The notes beneath the pieces were generated by a model. The model did not search any database. It was not told the origin of the DNA and was given only the letters and a program-made list of their open reading frames with translations. This document shows, piece by piece, positions 11,593 to 21,400 of a DNA stretch of 53,419 bases. This DNA comes from Prochloraceae cyanobacterium (GTDB lineage Bacteria > Cyanobacteriota > Cyanobacteriia > Cyanobacteriales > JASJDA01): assembly GCA_030065755.1 (NCBI GenBank), contig JASJDA010000012.1, positions 1-53,419 on the forward strand, given 5' to 3'. Position numbers and translations under genes: made by a program. Each line of letters starts with the position of its first letter. Position 1 is the first letter of the stretch.

Positions 11593-12048
11593 TTATAGCT
11601 TTACTTTAAAATCAATATCAATTTTTGGCCAGTCATTTTCCCAGCTTAATTTCCAAATAGCTAAAGATGGTTCTCCATTATTTTCTTTGTCATAAAAATG
11701 ATGAGAAAAATAATAGTTATTATCAGTGTGTTTATATATTCCTGCATGTCCAGGTCCGACAAATCTTTCATTCCCTAAAACTTGTCCGTATCGATCTAAA
11801 AATAAACTTCCACCCCCCTCGGCTAGATTTCGGCCCAGTCGATCGAGAAATGGTCCTGTTGGAGAAGTAGAACGGCCTATTCTGATATTGTAAGTGCTAC
11901 TTACACCATTACAACATCTATCCCAATTGACAAATAAGTAATAGTAAAGGTTTTCAGGATGGTTGTATATATAAGCTGCCTCAATATTATTTTCATCTAA
12001 ACTTCCTCCATAATTGGCGATATTTGTAAACCTTGAATCATTTTTTGA
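11593..12048 (-). pseudogene. GH43 arabinan endo-1,5-alpha-L-arabinanase, C-terminal fragment
   Basis: About 151 codons read leftward and end at a natural stop at 11593. The sequence carries hallmark GH43 arabinanase segments: NNIEAAYIYNHPENLYYYLF (the E of EA-Y is the family's general acid), WDRCCNGVSSTYNIRIGRS, EGGGSLFLD, and RFVGPGHAGIY with the conserved metal-site His. The N-terminal half, with the two catalytic Asp residues, is absent: the frame meets a stop at 12049-12051, exactly where group II intron sequence begins. It is therefore an inactive remnant of a plant-polysaccharide-degrading enzyme, an unexpected function for a cyanobacterium and probably acquired by transfer. Confidence 0.8.
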
Positions 12049-12051
12049 TTA

Positions 12052-12156
12052 GTGCTTGTGACAAAAGTCATGTTTCTGAGGAGCCGTATGAGGTGAAAGT
12101 CTCACGTACGATTTTGAAGACGAGTCGGCGAGGTGACTCGCTGGCTTAGTTTAATA
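12052..12156 (+). mobile_element. Group II intron 3' tail (domains V and VI), truncated
   Basis: Bases 12081-12114 match a bacterial group II intron domain V: GAGCCGTATGAGG, GTGAAAGT, then CTCACGTACG form the two-part stem with the AGC catalytic triad and a GAAA-type tetraloop. The next bases (12118-12150) form a domain VI-like hairpin, CGAGTCGGCGAG/GTGACTCGCTGG. No domains I-IV and no reverse transcriptase/maturase are present upstream; the GH43 fragment begins instead. This is a 5'-truncated or recombined intron copy and should not be able to splice. Confidence 0.8.
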
Positions 12157-12264
12157 AAGCATTGGGAGGAAACCTATCTACAGAAGTTGTTTTTCCGCGA
12201 TACTTTCCTCGATTAAGGGAAACAGGGAACAGTGAATTAGCGTACGGGAAGCGTCAAGAGCATG
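12157..12264. other. Short spacer between the intron tail and the RNase D-like gene
   Basis: No coding content. A perfect 6-bp hairpin GAGCAT-gtta-ATGCTC spans 12258-12273 across the stop codon of the exonuclease gene. It lacks a T-run on either side, so it is at most a weak transcript end. Confidence 0.4.
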
Positions 12265-12897
12265 TTAATGCTCGAAAATATCTTTATATTGCATTAAGTC
12301 TAGAGAGACGATCGTAGGCAAGCATTCAAGACACTTTTCTAGTAATTCGTAGCGATCTTCTCGTTTGAGCATGTCGATTAATTTCGTTCTCAAATGTATC
12401 AAATAGCGAACGTCATTAGCAGCATAACTGAGTTGAGCATCCGAGAGATTATTTGCATTACCCCAATCGGAACTTTGAGAACTTTTATCTAATTCTACTC
12501 CTTCTAATTCTTGTACTAAAGCCTTTAAACCGTGACTGGAAGTATAAGTTCGAGCAAGTTTGCTGGCAATTTTAGTACAGAAAATTGGATGGGTTTCAAT
12601 GCCTAAATTATGACGTAACTGAGCGATATCAAAACGAGCGTAGTGAAAGATTTTAACAATGTCAGTAGCTTCCATTAAGCGTTTTAAATTGGGAGCTTCT
12701 GTTTGTCCTTTAGCGATGCGGATTGCACTTACATAACCTTGGGTATCGCAAAGTTGTACCAGACACAAGCGATCGCGTCGGATAATTAATCCCATGGTTT
12801 CCGTATCTACAGCGATCGCCTCACTAGACATATATCGAGAGAGGGTTTTTTCATCTAAATCTCGATCGCACACTTGAAAATCTGATAATTCCATCAT
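12265..12897 (-). CDS. RNase D-like 3'-5' exonuclease
   Basis: A 210-residue single-domain DEDD exonuclease. Visible motifs are Exo I (VDTETMGL, about residue 31), Exo II (FHYARFDIAQL, about residue 85) and Exo III (YAANDVRYL, about residue 160, a DEDDy type with Y four before D). Family members trim RNA 3' ends with two metal ions. It lacks the C-terminal HRDC domains of E. coli RNase D and is the short form common in cyanobacteria. The start codon at 12897 overlaps the stop of the CAP lipoprotein gene by 4 bp (ATGA), so translation is probably coupled. It is the last gene of the trpB transcript. Confidence 0.88.
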   Translation of the reverse strand: MMELSDFQVCDRDLDEKTLSRYMSSEAIAVDTETMGLIIRRDRLCLVQLCDTQGYVSAIRIAKGQTEAPNLKRLMEATDIVKIFHYARFDIAQLRHNLGIETHPIFCTKIASKLARTYTSSHGLKALVQELEGVELDKSSQSSDWGNANNLSDAQLSYAANDVRYLIHLRTKLIDMLKREDRYELLEKCLECLPTIVSLDLMQYKDIFEH

Positions 12898-13433
12898 CGC
12901 TTCAAAATAAAAATTTGCGTGAAATAATATTCCCCTTCACTATTTCTTGCCACACCAACCCCAGTCAAGTCAAAATTTCCTTCCATATTTTTACGATGAC
13001 CCTGACTGTCGATCCAACCCTTAACTGCACCAGTTGCTGGGTCGGAAAAACCTTGGTTAAAAGCCACATTTTCCGACGCTTGACGATAAGAAATTGAGCG
13101 AGCGATCGCTTTAACTCTTCTTTCAAAACCGTCGTGACCGAAAGCAACCTTTCCCTCTGCCATTTCTTGGCTGTGTATTTTGGCTTGCTCGCTTATGCTG
13201 GGGTCTTGTTTTAAGGGAGGTAAATTACGAGACTGACGATATTGATTGACTTGTTGAAAAATTGAATTTTCTAAGGCAGTTAAAGACTGAATTGTTTGGA
13301 TTTTAGGTGCTTGGGAAATAGGTATTACTGAAGAATTATTTTCCAGCTTCCACGAACTAGAAAAGCTACAGCCTCCTAGTCCTCCCAAGAACATTATTCC
13401 CAAAACAATTCTCGCTAATTTTTTTGACATCAA
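12894..13433 (-). CDS. CAP/SCP-domain lipoprotein
   Basis: The 179-residue product has a lipoprotein signal: a basic start (MMSKKLAR), a hydrophobic stretch, then lipobox LGGLGGC, so Cys22 is probably the acylated residue. The rest is a bacterial CAP (SCP-like) domain with [13 protein letters not shown], then [35 protein letters not shown] and YYFTQIF. The conserved His/Glu cluster of the CAP cavity (H in HSQEM, E in SENVA, H in GHRKNM) is present. The biochemical role of bacterial CAP lipoproteins is not settled. The start overlaps the trpB stop by 4 bp and the stop overlaps the exonuclease start by 4 bp. Confidence 0.88.
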   Translation of the reverse strand: MMSKKLARIVLGIMFLGGLGGCSFSSSWKLENNSSVIPISQAPKIQTIQSLTALENSIFQQVNQYRQSRNLPPLKQDPSISEQAKIHSQEMAEGKVAFGHDGFERRVKAIARSISYRQASENVAFNQGFSDPATGAVKGWIDSQGHRKNMEGNFDLTGVGVARNSEGEYYFTQIFILKR

Positions 13434-14692
13434 TCTTTTTTAGACTCAGCTTCTTCTAAAAACTTCGCTACTGTTTGCACGTCTTTATCCCCGCGTCCCG
13501 AGCTATTAATTATGATTTTAGGACTTCCTTCTAATTGGTTGCAAAGAGTCTCTAAATAAGCAAAAGCATGAGCCGTTTCTAGTGCGGGTATAATTCCTTC
13601 CAATTCTGACACTCTACAGAAAGCTTGCACCGCTTCGGTGTCAGTAACGCTGTAATAAGAGGCGCGGTTGCTCTCTTTTAGATAACTGTGTTCTGGTCCC
13701 ACTCCAGGATAATCCAATCCCGCACTAATCGAGTGAGGTTCTATTACCTGACCTTCATTATCTTGTAATAAATAGCTCATTGCTCCGTGCAGGACTCCAG
13801 GACTACCTTTAGTCAGAGTAGCTGCGTGTTTTTCTGACTCTACCCCTTCTCCTGCTGCTTCAACGCCAATTAAGCGCACCGACTCGTCGCCCACGAACTC
13901 GTAAAACAGTCCCATAGCATTGGAACCGCCACCGACACAAGCAATGAGAATATCTGGCAACCCGCCCCATTTTTCTTGGCATTGGGAGCGAGTTTCTTTA
14001 CCAATTATGGCGTGGAAATCTCGCACCATCATCGGGTATGGATGGGGCCCAGCTACGGAACCGAGGATATAATGGGTATTCTCTACGTTAGTTACCCAGT
14101 CGCGAATTGCTTCTGAAGTAGCATCTTTTAGAGTACCTGTTCCCGCTTCTACTGGCTGCACTGTAGCCCCTAACAAGCGCATCCGAAATACATTTAACTT
14201 CTGGCGTTCCATATCTTTAACGCCCATGTAAATAACGCATTCTAAGCCAAAGCGGGCGCAAACTGTTGCTGTTGCTACTCCGTGTTGACCTGCTCCTGTC
14301 TCGGCAATAATACGTTTTTTGCCCATACGTTTAGCCAAGAGTACTTGACCGAGGGCATTGTTTATTTTGTGCGCTCCCGTGTGATTTAAATCTTCCCTCT
14401 TGAGATAGATTTGCGGACCACTACCATCGGGTTTTTTGTAGCGATCGGTTAACCTTTCGGCAAAATATAATGGGCTGGGTCGTCCTACATAATCTCGCAA
14501 CAGTTGTTGTAGTTCGAGCTGAAAATCTGGATCGTTTTTATACTTGGCGTAGGCTGTTTCTAGCTCGCTGAGCGCGGGCATTAGGGTTTCTGGTACGTAT
14601 TTGCCGCCAAAGCGCCCAAAACGTCCGAAATGGTCTGGTTGTTTTTGGTTTTCAGGTGCTGTTTGCGAAACAGAGGTAGGTGTGACATTCAT
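13430..14692 (-). CDS. trpB: Tryptophan synthase beta chain
   Basis: A 420-residue TrpB, full length for the family. It condenses indole with L-serine using pyridoxal phosphate. The PLP lysine lies in [19 protein letters not shown] (about residue 112), the glycine-rich phosphate loop in [10 protein letters not shown], and [11 protein letters not shown] binds the serine carboxylate. The N-terminal 22 residues are a variable, Gln-rich lead. No trpA is next to it: instead two unrelated genes follow with ATGA overlaps. The 327 bp upstream separates it from the divergent subtilase gene. Confidence 0.97.
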   Translation of the reverse strand: MNVTPTSVSQTAPENQKQPDHFGRFGRFGGKYVPETLMPALSELETAYAKYKNDPDFQLELQQLLRDYVGRPSPLYFAERLTDRYKKPDGSGPQIYLKREDLNHTGAHKINNALGQVLLAKRMGKKRIIAETGAGQHGVATATVCARFGLECVIYMGVKDMERQKLNVFRMRLLGATVQPVEAGTGTLKDATSEAIRDWVTNVENTHYILGSVAGPHPYPMMVRDFHAIIGKETRSQCQEKWGGLPDILIACVGGGSNAMGLFYEFVGDESVRLIGVEAAGEGVESEKHAATLTKGSPGVLHGAMSYLLQDNEGQVIEPHSISAGLDYPGVGPEHSYLKESNRASYYSVTDTEAVQAFCRVSELEGIIPALETAHAFAYLETLCNQLEGSPKIIINSSGRGDKDVQTVAKFLEEAESKKD

Positions 14693-15019
14693 AGCTGGAG
14701 ATCAATACGGATATATTGGCAGTTTATTTTATCTTCCTTAATATACACTAGCTAAAAATTCGGCGATATCTCTTAATAGAAACTGTGTCTTCTTTTGTCG
14801 CGATCGCTTATTTTTCATATCAAAACAGGTCTTATTTTAAGAGCATTTACCTCAATAAAAAGTCACAAATAATGATAAAAGTTAGCTTAAAAAAGACTTA
14901 AAAATCGTAAATTAAGCGTTCCTTAAAATAAACAGTCATTTTGTTAAGAAACAGCAAAATCAAACTAAAGTTTAGACTAAATTAAAAACTCCAGATTTGG
15001 CGTTAAAGAGATTTTAACA
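14693..15019. promoter_or_regulatory. Divergent promoter region of trpB and the subtilase gene
   Basis: No coding content. A HIP1 octamer GCGATCGC lies at about 14800-14807. The AT-rich stretch 14830-15000 should contain the promoters for both directions, but no clear -35/-10 pair or operator was identified. The subtilase ATG (15020) has only a weak AAGAGA-like ribosome site. Confidence 0.4.
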
Positions 15020-17155
15020 ATGACTACAATTCCTAACGACCCTCTGTTTAACCAACAATGGCATCTACTTAACACGGGTCAATCTGGCGGACTTGCTGGT
15101 ATTGATTTGAATGTGGTGAATGTATGGGATGAATATACTGGTCGGGGCGTTACCGTTGGCGTGTTTGAAGGTGGAGGGGTTGAATATACTCATCCCGATC
15201 TCCAGGATAACTACAACGTCAATATTGACAGAGATACTGTTGATAATGATAACGATCCATTGCCACCAGCATTTTCTGGGGAAAACCACGCTACTGCTGT
15301 GGCTGGGATTATTGCCTCCGTGGCTAACAATGGTATTAATGGTGTGGGTGTAGCTTATGATGCAACTTTAGCTTCTTTTAGATTTTCCTATACAGATCTT
15401 CTAGCTACGCTCGCCCCAGCTGTCAATTATTTTCAGGACGTAGATGTAGCTAACAATAGTTGGAGTTTTGACCCATTTGCTGATAATTTTTACAATTCAG
15501 TGTTATTTCCCTTTAGAGATGCCATTACGAATGGGGTTAGCAATGGTCGCTCTGGTAAAGGGACTGCGATTGTCAAATCAGCAGGCAATGGTCGTTCGTC
15601 AGGAGATAACACGAACCATCACAACTTCCAAAATTCAATCCACGTAATAACTGTAGCCGCACTGACCCATACAGGGGTTTTTAGCTTTTACAGTACTCCA
15701 GGTGCTTCTATTTTAGTTTCTGCTTTTGGCAGCGAAGTCCCAGGAACTATTCTTACTACCGATCGAGTTGGGAAAGACGGTTACAACGCTGGAGATTATT
15801 TATCCCCAGGAGATTATACCTCTACGTTTAACGGAACTTCCTCTGCAGCTCCCATGGTATCGGGTGTCGTTGCCCTAATGTTAGAAGCTAATGGGAATTT
15901 AGGATATCGAGATATTCAGGAAATTCTTGCTTATAGCGCTCGTCAGAACGATGCCAATAATGCTAGCTGGGCGACAAACGGAGCTGATAACTGGAACGGT
16001 GCAGGTTTGCACGTCAGTCACGACTATGGTTTTGGAATGGTTGATGCTTTAGCTGCAGTGCGTTTGGCAGAATCTTGGCAAGAACAAAACACCTATGCCA
16101 ATAAAGAAACTATAACTGTGGAGGTTGGAGCTAACCCCAGCATAGCAATTCCTGATGCCAGCCCTAATGGTGTTACGAGTGTAATTTCTATGACTTCCGG
16201 CCTGGAAATCGATTCTGTTGAAGTAGCGCTCGATATTAGCCACACTTGGAGAGGAGATCTAGAAGTAAGTTTAATTTCTCCAAGCGGTACTGTCAGCCAA
16301 TTAATCGCTCGTCCTAGGAATGGTACTGACAACAATGACAATATAGTTTTTAATACTTCTAGCACCCACTATCGTGGAGAAGATAGCGGCGGACTTTGGA
16401 CTCTAGAAGTTAAAGATCTCGTAACTGGCGATGTTGGTACTCTAAATAAGTGGTCTTTGACCTTAACTGGCGACACCGATAATATCGATAACGATACTTA
16501 TATTTACACCAACGAATTTGCCAACTACACTACCGATGCAGGACGTAAAACCCTTAACGACGAAAGAGGAATCGATACTATTAACGCCGCAGCAATTACC
16601 TCAAATATTAATTTAAATCTAACTCCAGGTAGTAATAATACTTTAGCGGGCAATACTTTGTCCCTTACCAGTACTACCATCATTGAAAATGCGATCGGTG
16701 GCGATGGGTTAGATACAATTACTGGTAATGCTAAGGATAACACCTTACAAGGCAAAAGAGGTAACGATCGTCTTGATGGTGGAGTAGGTAAGGATACCTT
16801 AATTGGGGGTTCTGGAAACGACACTCTTACGGGAGGTGTTGGTATCGATGAATTTGTTTTCTACTCTCCTGACGAAGGAATAGATGGTATTAGTGATTTT
16901 TCATGGCAGCACGGAGATAAAGTTGTCGTCTCAGCTAGTGGGTTTGGAGGGGGATTGCAAGTTGGTTTTCTACCTCGGATGCAATTCTCGATAGGTTCTG
17001 CTGCTACTAATGCCAACCATCGCTTCATCTACGAAGCTTCTACTGGCGCATTATTTTTCGATCGTGACGGTAATGGTATTGCCATTCAAAAACAATTTGC
17101 AACATTATCTGCAGGTCTCGATCTTAACAGTAGCGATATATCTGTTATTGCCTAG
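15020..17155 (+). CDS. Subtilisin-like (S8) protein with P-domain and RTX calcium-binding repeats; catalytic Asp segment altered
   Basis: A 711-residue protein without an N-terminal signal peptide. Residues about 30-350 form an S8 domain: His90 in ENHATAVAG, an oxyanion-type Asn in VANNSW, and Ser274 in FNGTSSAAPMVSG. The first triad segment should read like V-D-D-G-(I/V)-E-Y-T-H but reads VFEGGGVEYTHPDL, so Asp is replaced by Glu50 with one extra Gly. A proprotein-convertase P-domain spans about 365-490 (DISHTWRGDLEVSLISPSG). RTX nonapeptides (GGSGNDTLTGG) lie at about 560-610, which suggests type I secretion and calcium binding. The layout recalls cyanobacterial calcium-dependent PrcA-type proteases with an RTX tail. 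With the Asp changed, it may be inactive or unusual. Confidence 0.88.
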   Translation: MTTIPNDPLFNQQWHLLNTGQSGGLAGIDLNVVNVWDEYTGRGVTVGVFEGGGVEYTHPDLQDNYNVNIDRDTVDNDNDPLPPAFSGENHATAVAGIIASVANNGINGVGVAYDATLASFRFSYTDLLATLAPAVNYFQDVDVANNSWSFDPFADNFYNSVLFPFRDAITNGVSNGRSGKGTAIVKSAGNGRSSGDNTNHHNFQNSIHVITVAALTHTGVFSFYSTPGASILVSAFGSEVPGTILTTDRVGKDGYNAGDYLSPGDYTSTFNGTSSAAPMVSGVVALMLEANGNLGYRDIQEILAYSARQNDANNASWATNGADNWNGAGLHVSHDYGFGMVDALAAVRLAESWQEQNTYANKETITVEVGANPSIAIPDASPNGVTSVISMTSGLEIDSVEVALDISHTWRGDLEVSLISPSGTVSQLIARPRNGTDNNDNIVFNTSSTHYRGEDSGGLWTLEVKDLVTGDVGTLNKWSLTLTGDTDNIDNDTYIYTNEFANYTTDAGRKTLNDERGIDTINAAAITSNINLNLTPGSNNTLAGNTLSLTSTTIIENAIGGDGLDTITGNAKDNTLQGKRGNDRLDGGVGKDTLIGGSGNDTLTGGVGIDEFVFYSPDEGIDGISDFSWQHGDKVVVSASGFGGGLQVGFLPRMQFSIGSAATNANHRFIYEASTGALFFDRDGNGIAIQKQFATLSAGLDLNSSDISVIA

Positions 17156-17175
17156 AGGGACTTGAGAAGCGTTTT

Positions 17176-17201
17176 GAGCGATCGCGGTTATTCGATCGCT
17201 C
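17176..17201. terminator. Bidirectional terminator between convergent genes
   Basis: A perfect 9-bp stem GAGCGATCG / CGATCGCTC with an 8-base loop sits between the subtilase stop (17155) and the ygfZ-like stop (17205). On the plus strand it is followed by CTATTATTCTTTTTT. Its left arm contains a HIP1 octamer. Confidence 0.6.
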
Positions 17202-17204
17202 CTA

Positions 17205-18269
17205 TTATTCTTTTTTCGGTTCGTAATATTCGTGACTTAAAAAAGGTACATTTACTAATTCTGCTGAACTTTCTCCTACCCGTACTTTTAATCCTGCACC
17301 GCCAGTTTTAGTACGAATATAAGCTAAACCAAATGGTTTTCCATCGCTTTCTATGCAGCTAGTTATAGTACCGACTTTTTTATCTTCAACTGTTACCGGA
17401 GTCCCAGGTTCTACAGGTGAGGTAAGTAATACGCCCCAAAGTCTTTGTTTAACTCCTTTGTAGGTGTTTAAGCGCGCGATCGTCTCCTGACCGATATAAC
17501 AACCTTTCTCAAAAGAAATTGCTTTCCAAAGTCCTGCTTCGAGGGGATTATATTCTTCAGTTAATTCCCGATCGCTTGCTGGTCTTCCTTGGAGGATGCG
17601 TAATTCTTCCCAGAGACGATCGCCCATGGGTATGGCTTCAAGTTCGATTAATTTCGACCAGATTTCTGCCGCACTCTCTACGGGTACGATTAGAGTATAG
17701 CCGTCAATTCCCAAACCGCTACCTACCCCAACCCTAACTTCAATATTTCCTATTTTAAGTAATAAGTGGGTTGCTTCTGGTTGACCTAAAATTTCAGTTA
17801 CTCCCAACTGTTGTAATAGATCGCCGCACTTGGGGCCAATTAAACAAAAAACAGCGTAGCGATCGCTCTTGTCTGCCAATTCTACCCGATCCATAGGAAA
17901 TATATAGCGATCCATCCATTCCATTAATTGCTGACGGCGGTTAGGAGAAACTAAAACGAGGACAGTATCCTCAGTAACATAAGCTGTGGCTAAATCGATG
18001 TTGCGTCCTGTAGAAGTCACAAACACCGTATCGCAACCTCGTCCTGGTTGGAGAGAGTTAATATCGTTGGTAGTTTGGTTGTGAAGGAAGCGCTTGCGAT
18101 CGTCCCCACTAATTTCCAGTAATCCCCAATGAGAGCGATCGCACAGTGCGACTCCTTCTTTTGTGGCTGTTAATGAGGCGCGATCGTCACCGTAACTAAT
18201 AGGTACAGTTACATCTCCTTCAAATATTGCCCCCGATTTAGCCTGAATATCTTTTAATTTCTCACTCAT
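17205..18269 (-). CDS. ygfZ: YgfZ/GcvT-like folate-binding protein
   Basis: A 354-residue protein of the YgfZ (IBA57-like) family, related to the aminomethyltransferase GcvT. The signature KGCYIGQETIARL (about residue 252) holds the conserved Cys of the K-G-C-Y-x-G-Q-E motif that marks YgfZ. The family binds tetrahydrofolate and assists iron-sulfur cluster assembly or repair. Residues 40-70 (CDRSHWGLLEISGDDRKRFL) match the GcvT-fold N-terminus. It is longer than E. coli YgfZ (326 residues) but normal for cyanobacteria. It converges on the subtilase gene and is divergent from the toxin-like gene at 18479. Confidence 0.9.
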   Translation of the reverse strand: MSEKLKDIQAKSGAIFEGDVTVPISYGDDRASLTATKEGVALCDRSHWGLLEISGDDRKRFLHNQTTNDINSLQPGRGCDTVFVTSTGRNIDLATAYVTEDTVLVLVSPNRRQQLMEWMDRYIFPMDRVELADKSDRYAVFCLIGPKCGDLLQQLGVTEILGQPEATHLLLKIGNIEVRVGVGSGLGIDGYTLIVPVESAAEIWSKLIELEAIPMGDRLWEELRILQGRPASDRELTEEYNPLEAGLWKAISFEKGCYIGQETIARLNTYKGVKQRLWGVLLTSPVEPGTPVTVEDKKVGTITSCIESDGKPFGLAYIRTKTGGAGLKVRVGESSAELVNVPFLSHEYYEPKKE

Positions 18270-18478
18270 TTTTTAGCTCTAAATCCGCAAACGCTTTCTT
18301 TACCAAAAATTCTATTTTAGTTTCTAAGCGATGCCACCATAACTAAACTTCAGCTTCAAATGGGTCTGGCAAACTGGATTTTTAATTTTGTTGTAAACTT
18401 AATTCAAGTTTAATTTCGTTTTAATTAAACAATATTAATTTTTATTAAAAAAGTTATATTACTTGAGTAATTTAAGAT

Positions 18479-21400
18479 ATGGGATTGGAATTAGAATCAG
18501 GAAGACACCAAGACCAGACTCAGCAGTCAAAGCAAACAAGCCAGGAGTCATTACAAGGTCAAAACAGTTCTCCACAAGCACAAGTCGGAAGCCAACCTAC
18601 TCCTGGGTTGTATCCTGGTTCGGGCATGCAAGCTAAAATGGGCGAAGGGTTTGCTCCTAATAACTTTCAAGTACTAGCTCCAAGCGCCACTAATTCCGAT
18701 CCAAGTTCGCCTACCGCTCAACAAAACTCGCCACAACAACCAGCAGCATCTCTTCCTCAGATAGCGGGGCAATCTCGAAGAGATCCACTCCGCGGTGCGC
18801 CAACGCCACAGCATCGTGGAGCGTCCAGAAGGGAAGCACGACAACCCTCGTCGCGACCTTCTGAGAATAATAGTTCGTCGTCACAGATAAATTCTGTCCC
18901 GAATCGGAATGGTTGGGAAAATTCTTCGACACAACAAAATCCAAGTCAATTATCAACAACGGATAACGGAAATAATGCACCTAGCCAGAATAATCCGACC
19001 TCACTGGTTCAAACACCGACCGACAGCGGTAATAACGCACCTAGCCAAAATAACTCTATATCGGCAGTTGAAACACCGCAGTTCGATCGAACTTCTAATA
19101 AGCCGATCTTCGCTGCTGCTGATGAGAATGCTATCGAGAATTTAAATCCTTCTCAAATTCTCGGAAAAACAGCGGACGGTAAAACACTCTACGAAACATC
19201 TGACCCACAAACAAGCCAGGAAGCTGCTAAATCGGGAGCGACAGTAACAGAGTTACCCAGTAGCCAAACAGAACAAATCAGACAACAACAAAATACTAAA
19301 GCTACTTTAGCAATAGCATCTCTTCCTGCTGCAGCACAGGGAAAAATGCAGCGTCTAGACTCAATAGGAGCGACCGTACAACCTCGTATCAGCGCCGCTA
19401 CTACTCAAGCTGTTGGAAAGATTCAAAATGCTCAAAATGCCAGTAGTAATAATCTCACCAGTCAAATAGCCCAGATGCGCGCGAGCATGAGTGCTAAAGC
19501 TCAAAGTATAAAAACTCAAATAACTGCCTCGCATCAAAATACGATCGCCTCAATCAAAAGTAAAACTGCAGCAGCCAAACAGCGCCTAGCGAGCGAATAC
19601 CAAAACAACTTACAGCAATTAACCAGCCTCGAAGCTAGCTTAGAAGCTAAAATAAACACTCCTTTCGAGAAGACTCATGGGGACTTCTTGCGAGTTGGGA
19701 ATGCCTTTGCAAAGATAGCCATAAGTATTGGCGATCGAAAGGCGCAAGAGTTTGCCAGTCAATCACCTCCAAAACCTTCTAACGCTATTACTAAAGCTTT
19801 AGATAGTATAGATCGCTCCTCTTACGAACAAAACTGGCGCGCTGCTAAAGAAAAAGCTGCTCGCGAGGTAGCTGCTCAATACCAGCAAACTGTTATTGCT
19901 CAAGCGTCTAATAGCGCTCAGCAGCTATTAAGCAGTAAAGAACAAATTATTAGCAAAACGCGAGAACTAATTTCCCAAACTAAAGAAGCTCTCAAAGCTA
20001 AATTAGATGCTGCTAACCAAAAAATTGATTCTGCCGAGCAGCAGAGCATTACTAGCGCCTCTTCTACTCTCGATCGACAATTACAACAGGTCGATTCTAC
20101 CCTTAACCAAAATCTAGCCAGTCTCGATGGGGTAAAAAGTTCGGGGCTGGCTGCGATAAATAGTACGGCTACTAGTCAACTAGCTGCAGTGCGCCAGCAA
20201 GGCAATGCTTTAACTGCTAGTCTTCAGCAGGGAATCGCTACAGCCAAAACTAACATAACTCAAGCTTTAGCTCAATTCAATGCCAATCTTACATCTGCTC
20301 AAACTCCAGCACCAGCAGCAGCGCAGTCTTCAGTAAAAGAAGCACGAGCATTTTTAGACCAAAAAATTAACACTACCGTTACTCAATTAGAAACAGGAAT
20401 AAATAATGGCGCTAGCCAAGTAACTCAGTCGGGACAGTCTGCTGTTAGTTCGATTAACAATGCCGCATCCCAAGCTATTTCAACAGTAGAAAATACAGCC
20501 AGTCAATCTAATAGTGCCCTCGACGAGCTAAAAGCAAGTGCCGACAATAGTTTCACGCAATTAGAGAATGGCCACAGTCAGACTGTAGATAATACCGTCT
20601 CTGAGGCTAGTAACTTCTTCTCTCAACAATCGTCAAATCTAGGAAGCAAAATAGACTCTGTTGTCACCAATCTCAATGGTAAATTAGCCGAAAGTACTAA
20701 CCAACTTACCTCTGCTTTGAGACACTCTCTGACACAAGAGAGAGCAGATATAGATAAAGCGGCTAACGAAGCAGCAGCTAAAGTCCAACCCGCTTGGAAA
20801 AAAATAGTTAGCGTCGCGATCGATGTAGTAATTACTGTGGGAACTACAGTGGCGATCGCTGCTCTAGCTGCCTCAGGAGTTGGTCTAGTAGCAGCTATAG
20901 GTTTGGCGGCGTTGATTGGAGCAGCAGGAGGTTTAGCTAGACAAGCCGCTAACGACGCACTCAACGGTCACATGTCGTCGTGGCAAGAATACGCCAAACA
21001 GGGAGCGATCGGTGCAGGCTCTGGAGTATTGCAATTGTTAGGTGGTAAAGCGGTCGAAAAATTTGCCAGCCCCTTGGCTAGTAAACTAGCCCAGAAAGCA
21101 GCTCAAATAGGCATAGACACCACGACCAATACCCTCACCGATTTGGGTAGTAGATTAGCTAATGGAGAAAAACTAACTCTCAGCACGGTGGGAATTAGTT
21201 TGGGGTCGTCTCTGTTGGGTAGTGCTGGTGGAGAAGCCCTATCTGGGAGCTTCGGTAAACTAGCGAAAAAAGTCCAATTAGATAAAGTCGATAACAAGTT
21301 ATTGCAGTCCAGCAGCGATTTGGTTTTCGATACGGTCAGCAATGTAACTGTAGATATGGCCAATCTGACTTTATTGCAGGGACAAAGTTTATCTTGGAAT

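Noticed and set aside
11667-11870. Plus-strand 67-codon frame
   Set aside because: It overlaps the GH43 fragment on the other strand and has no recognisable content.
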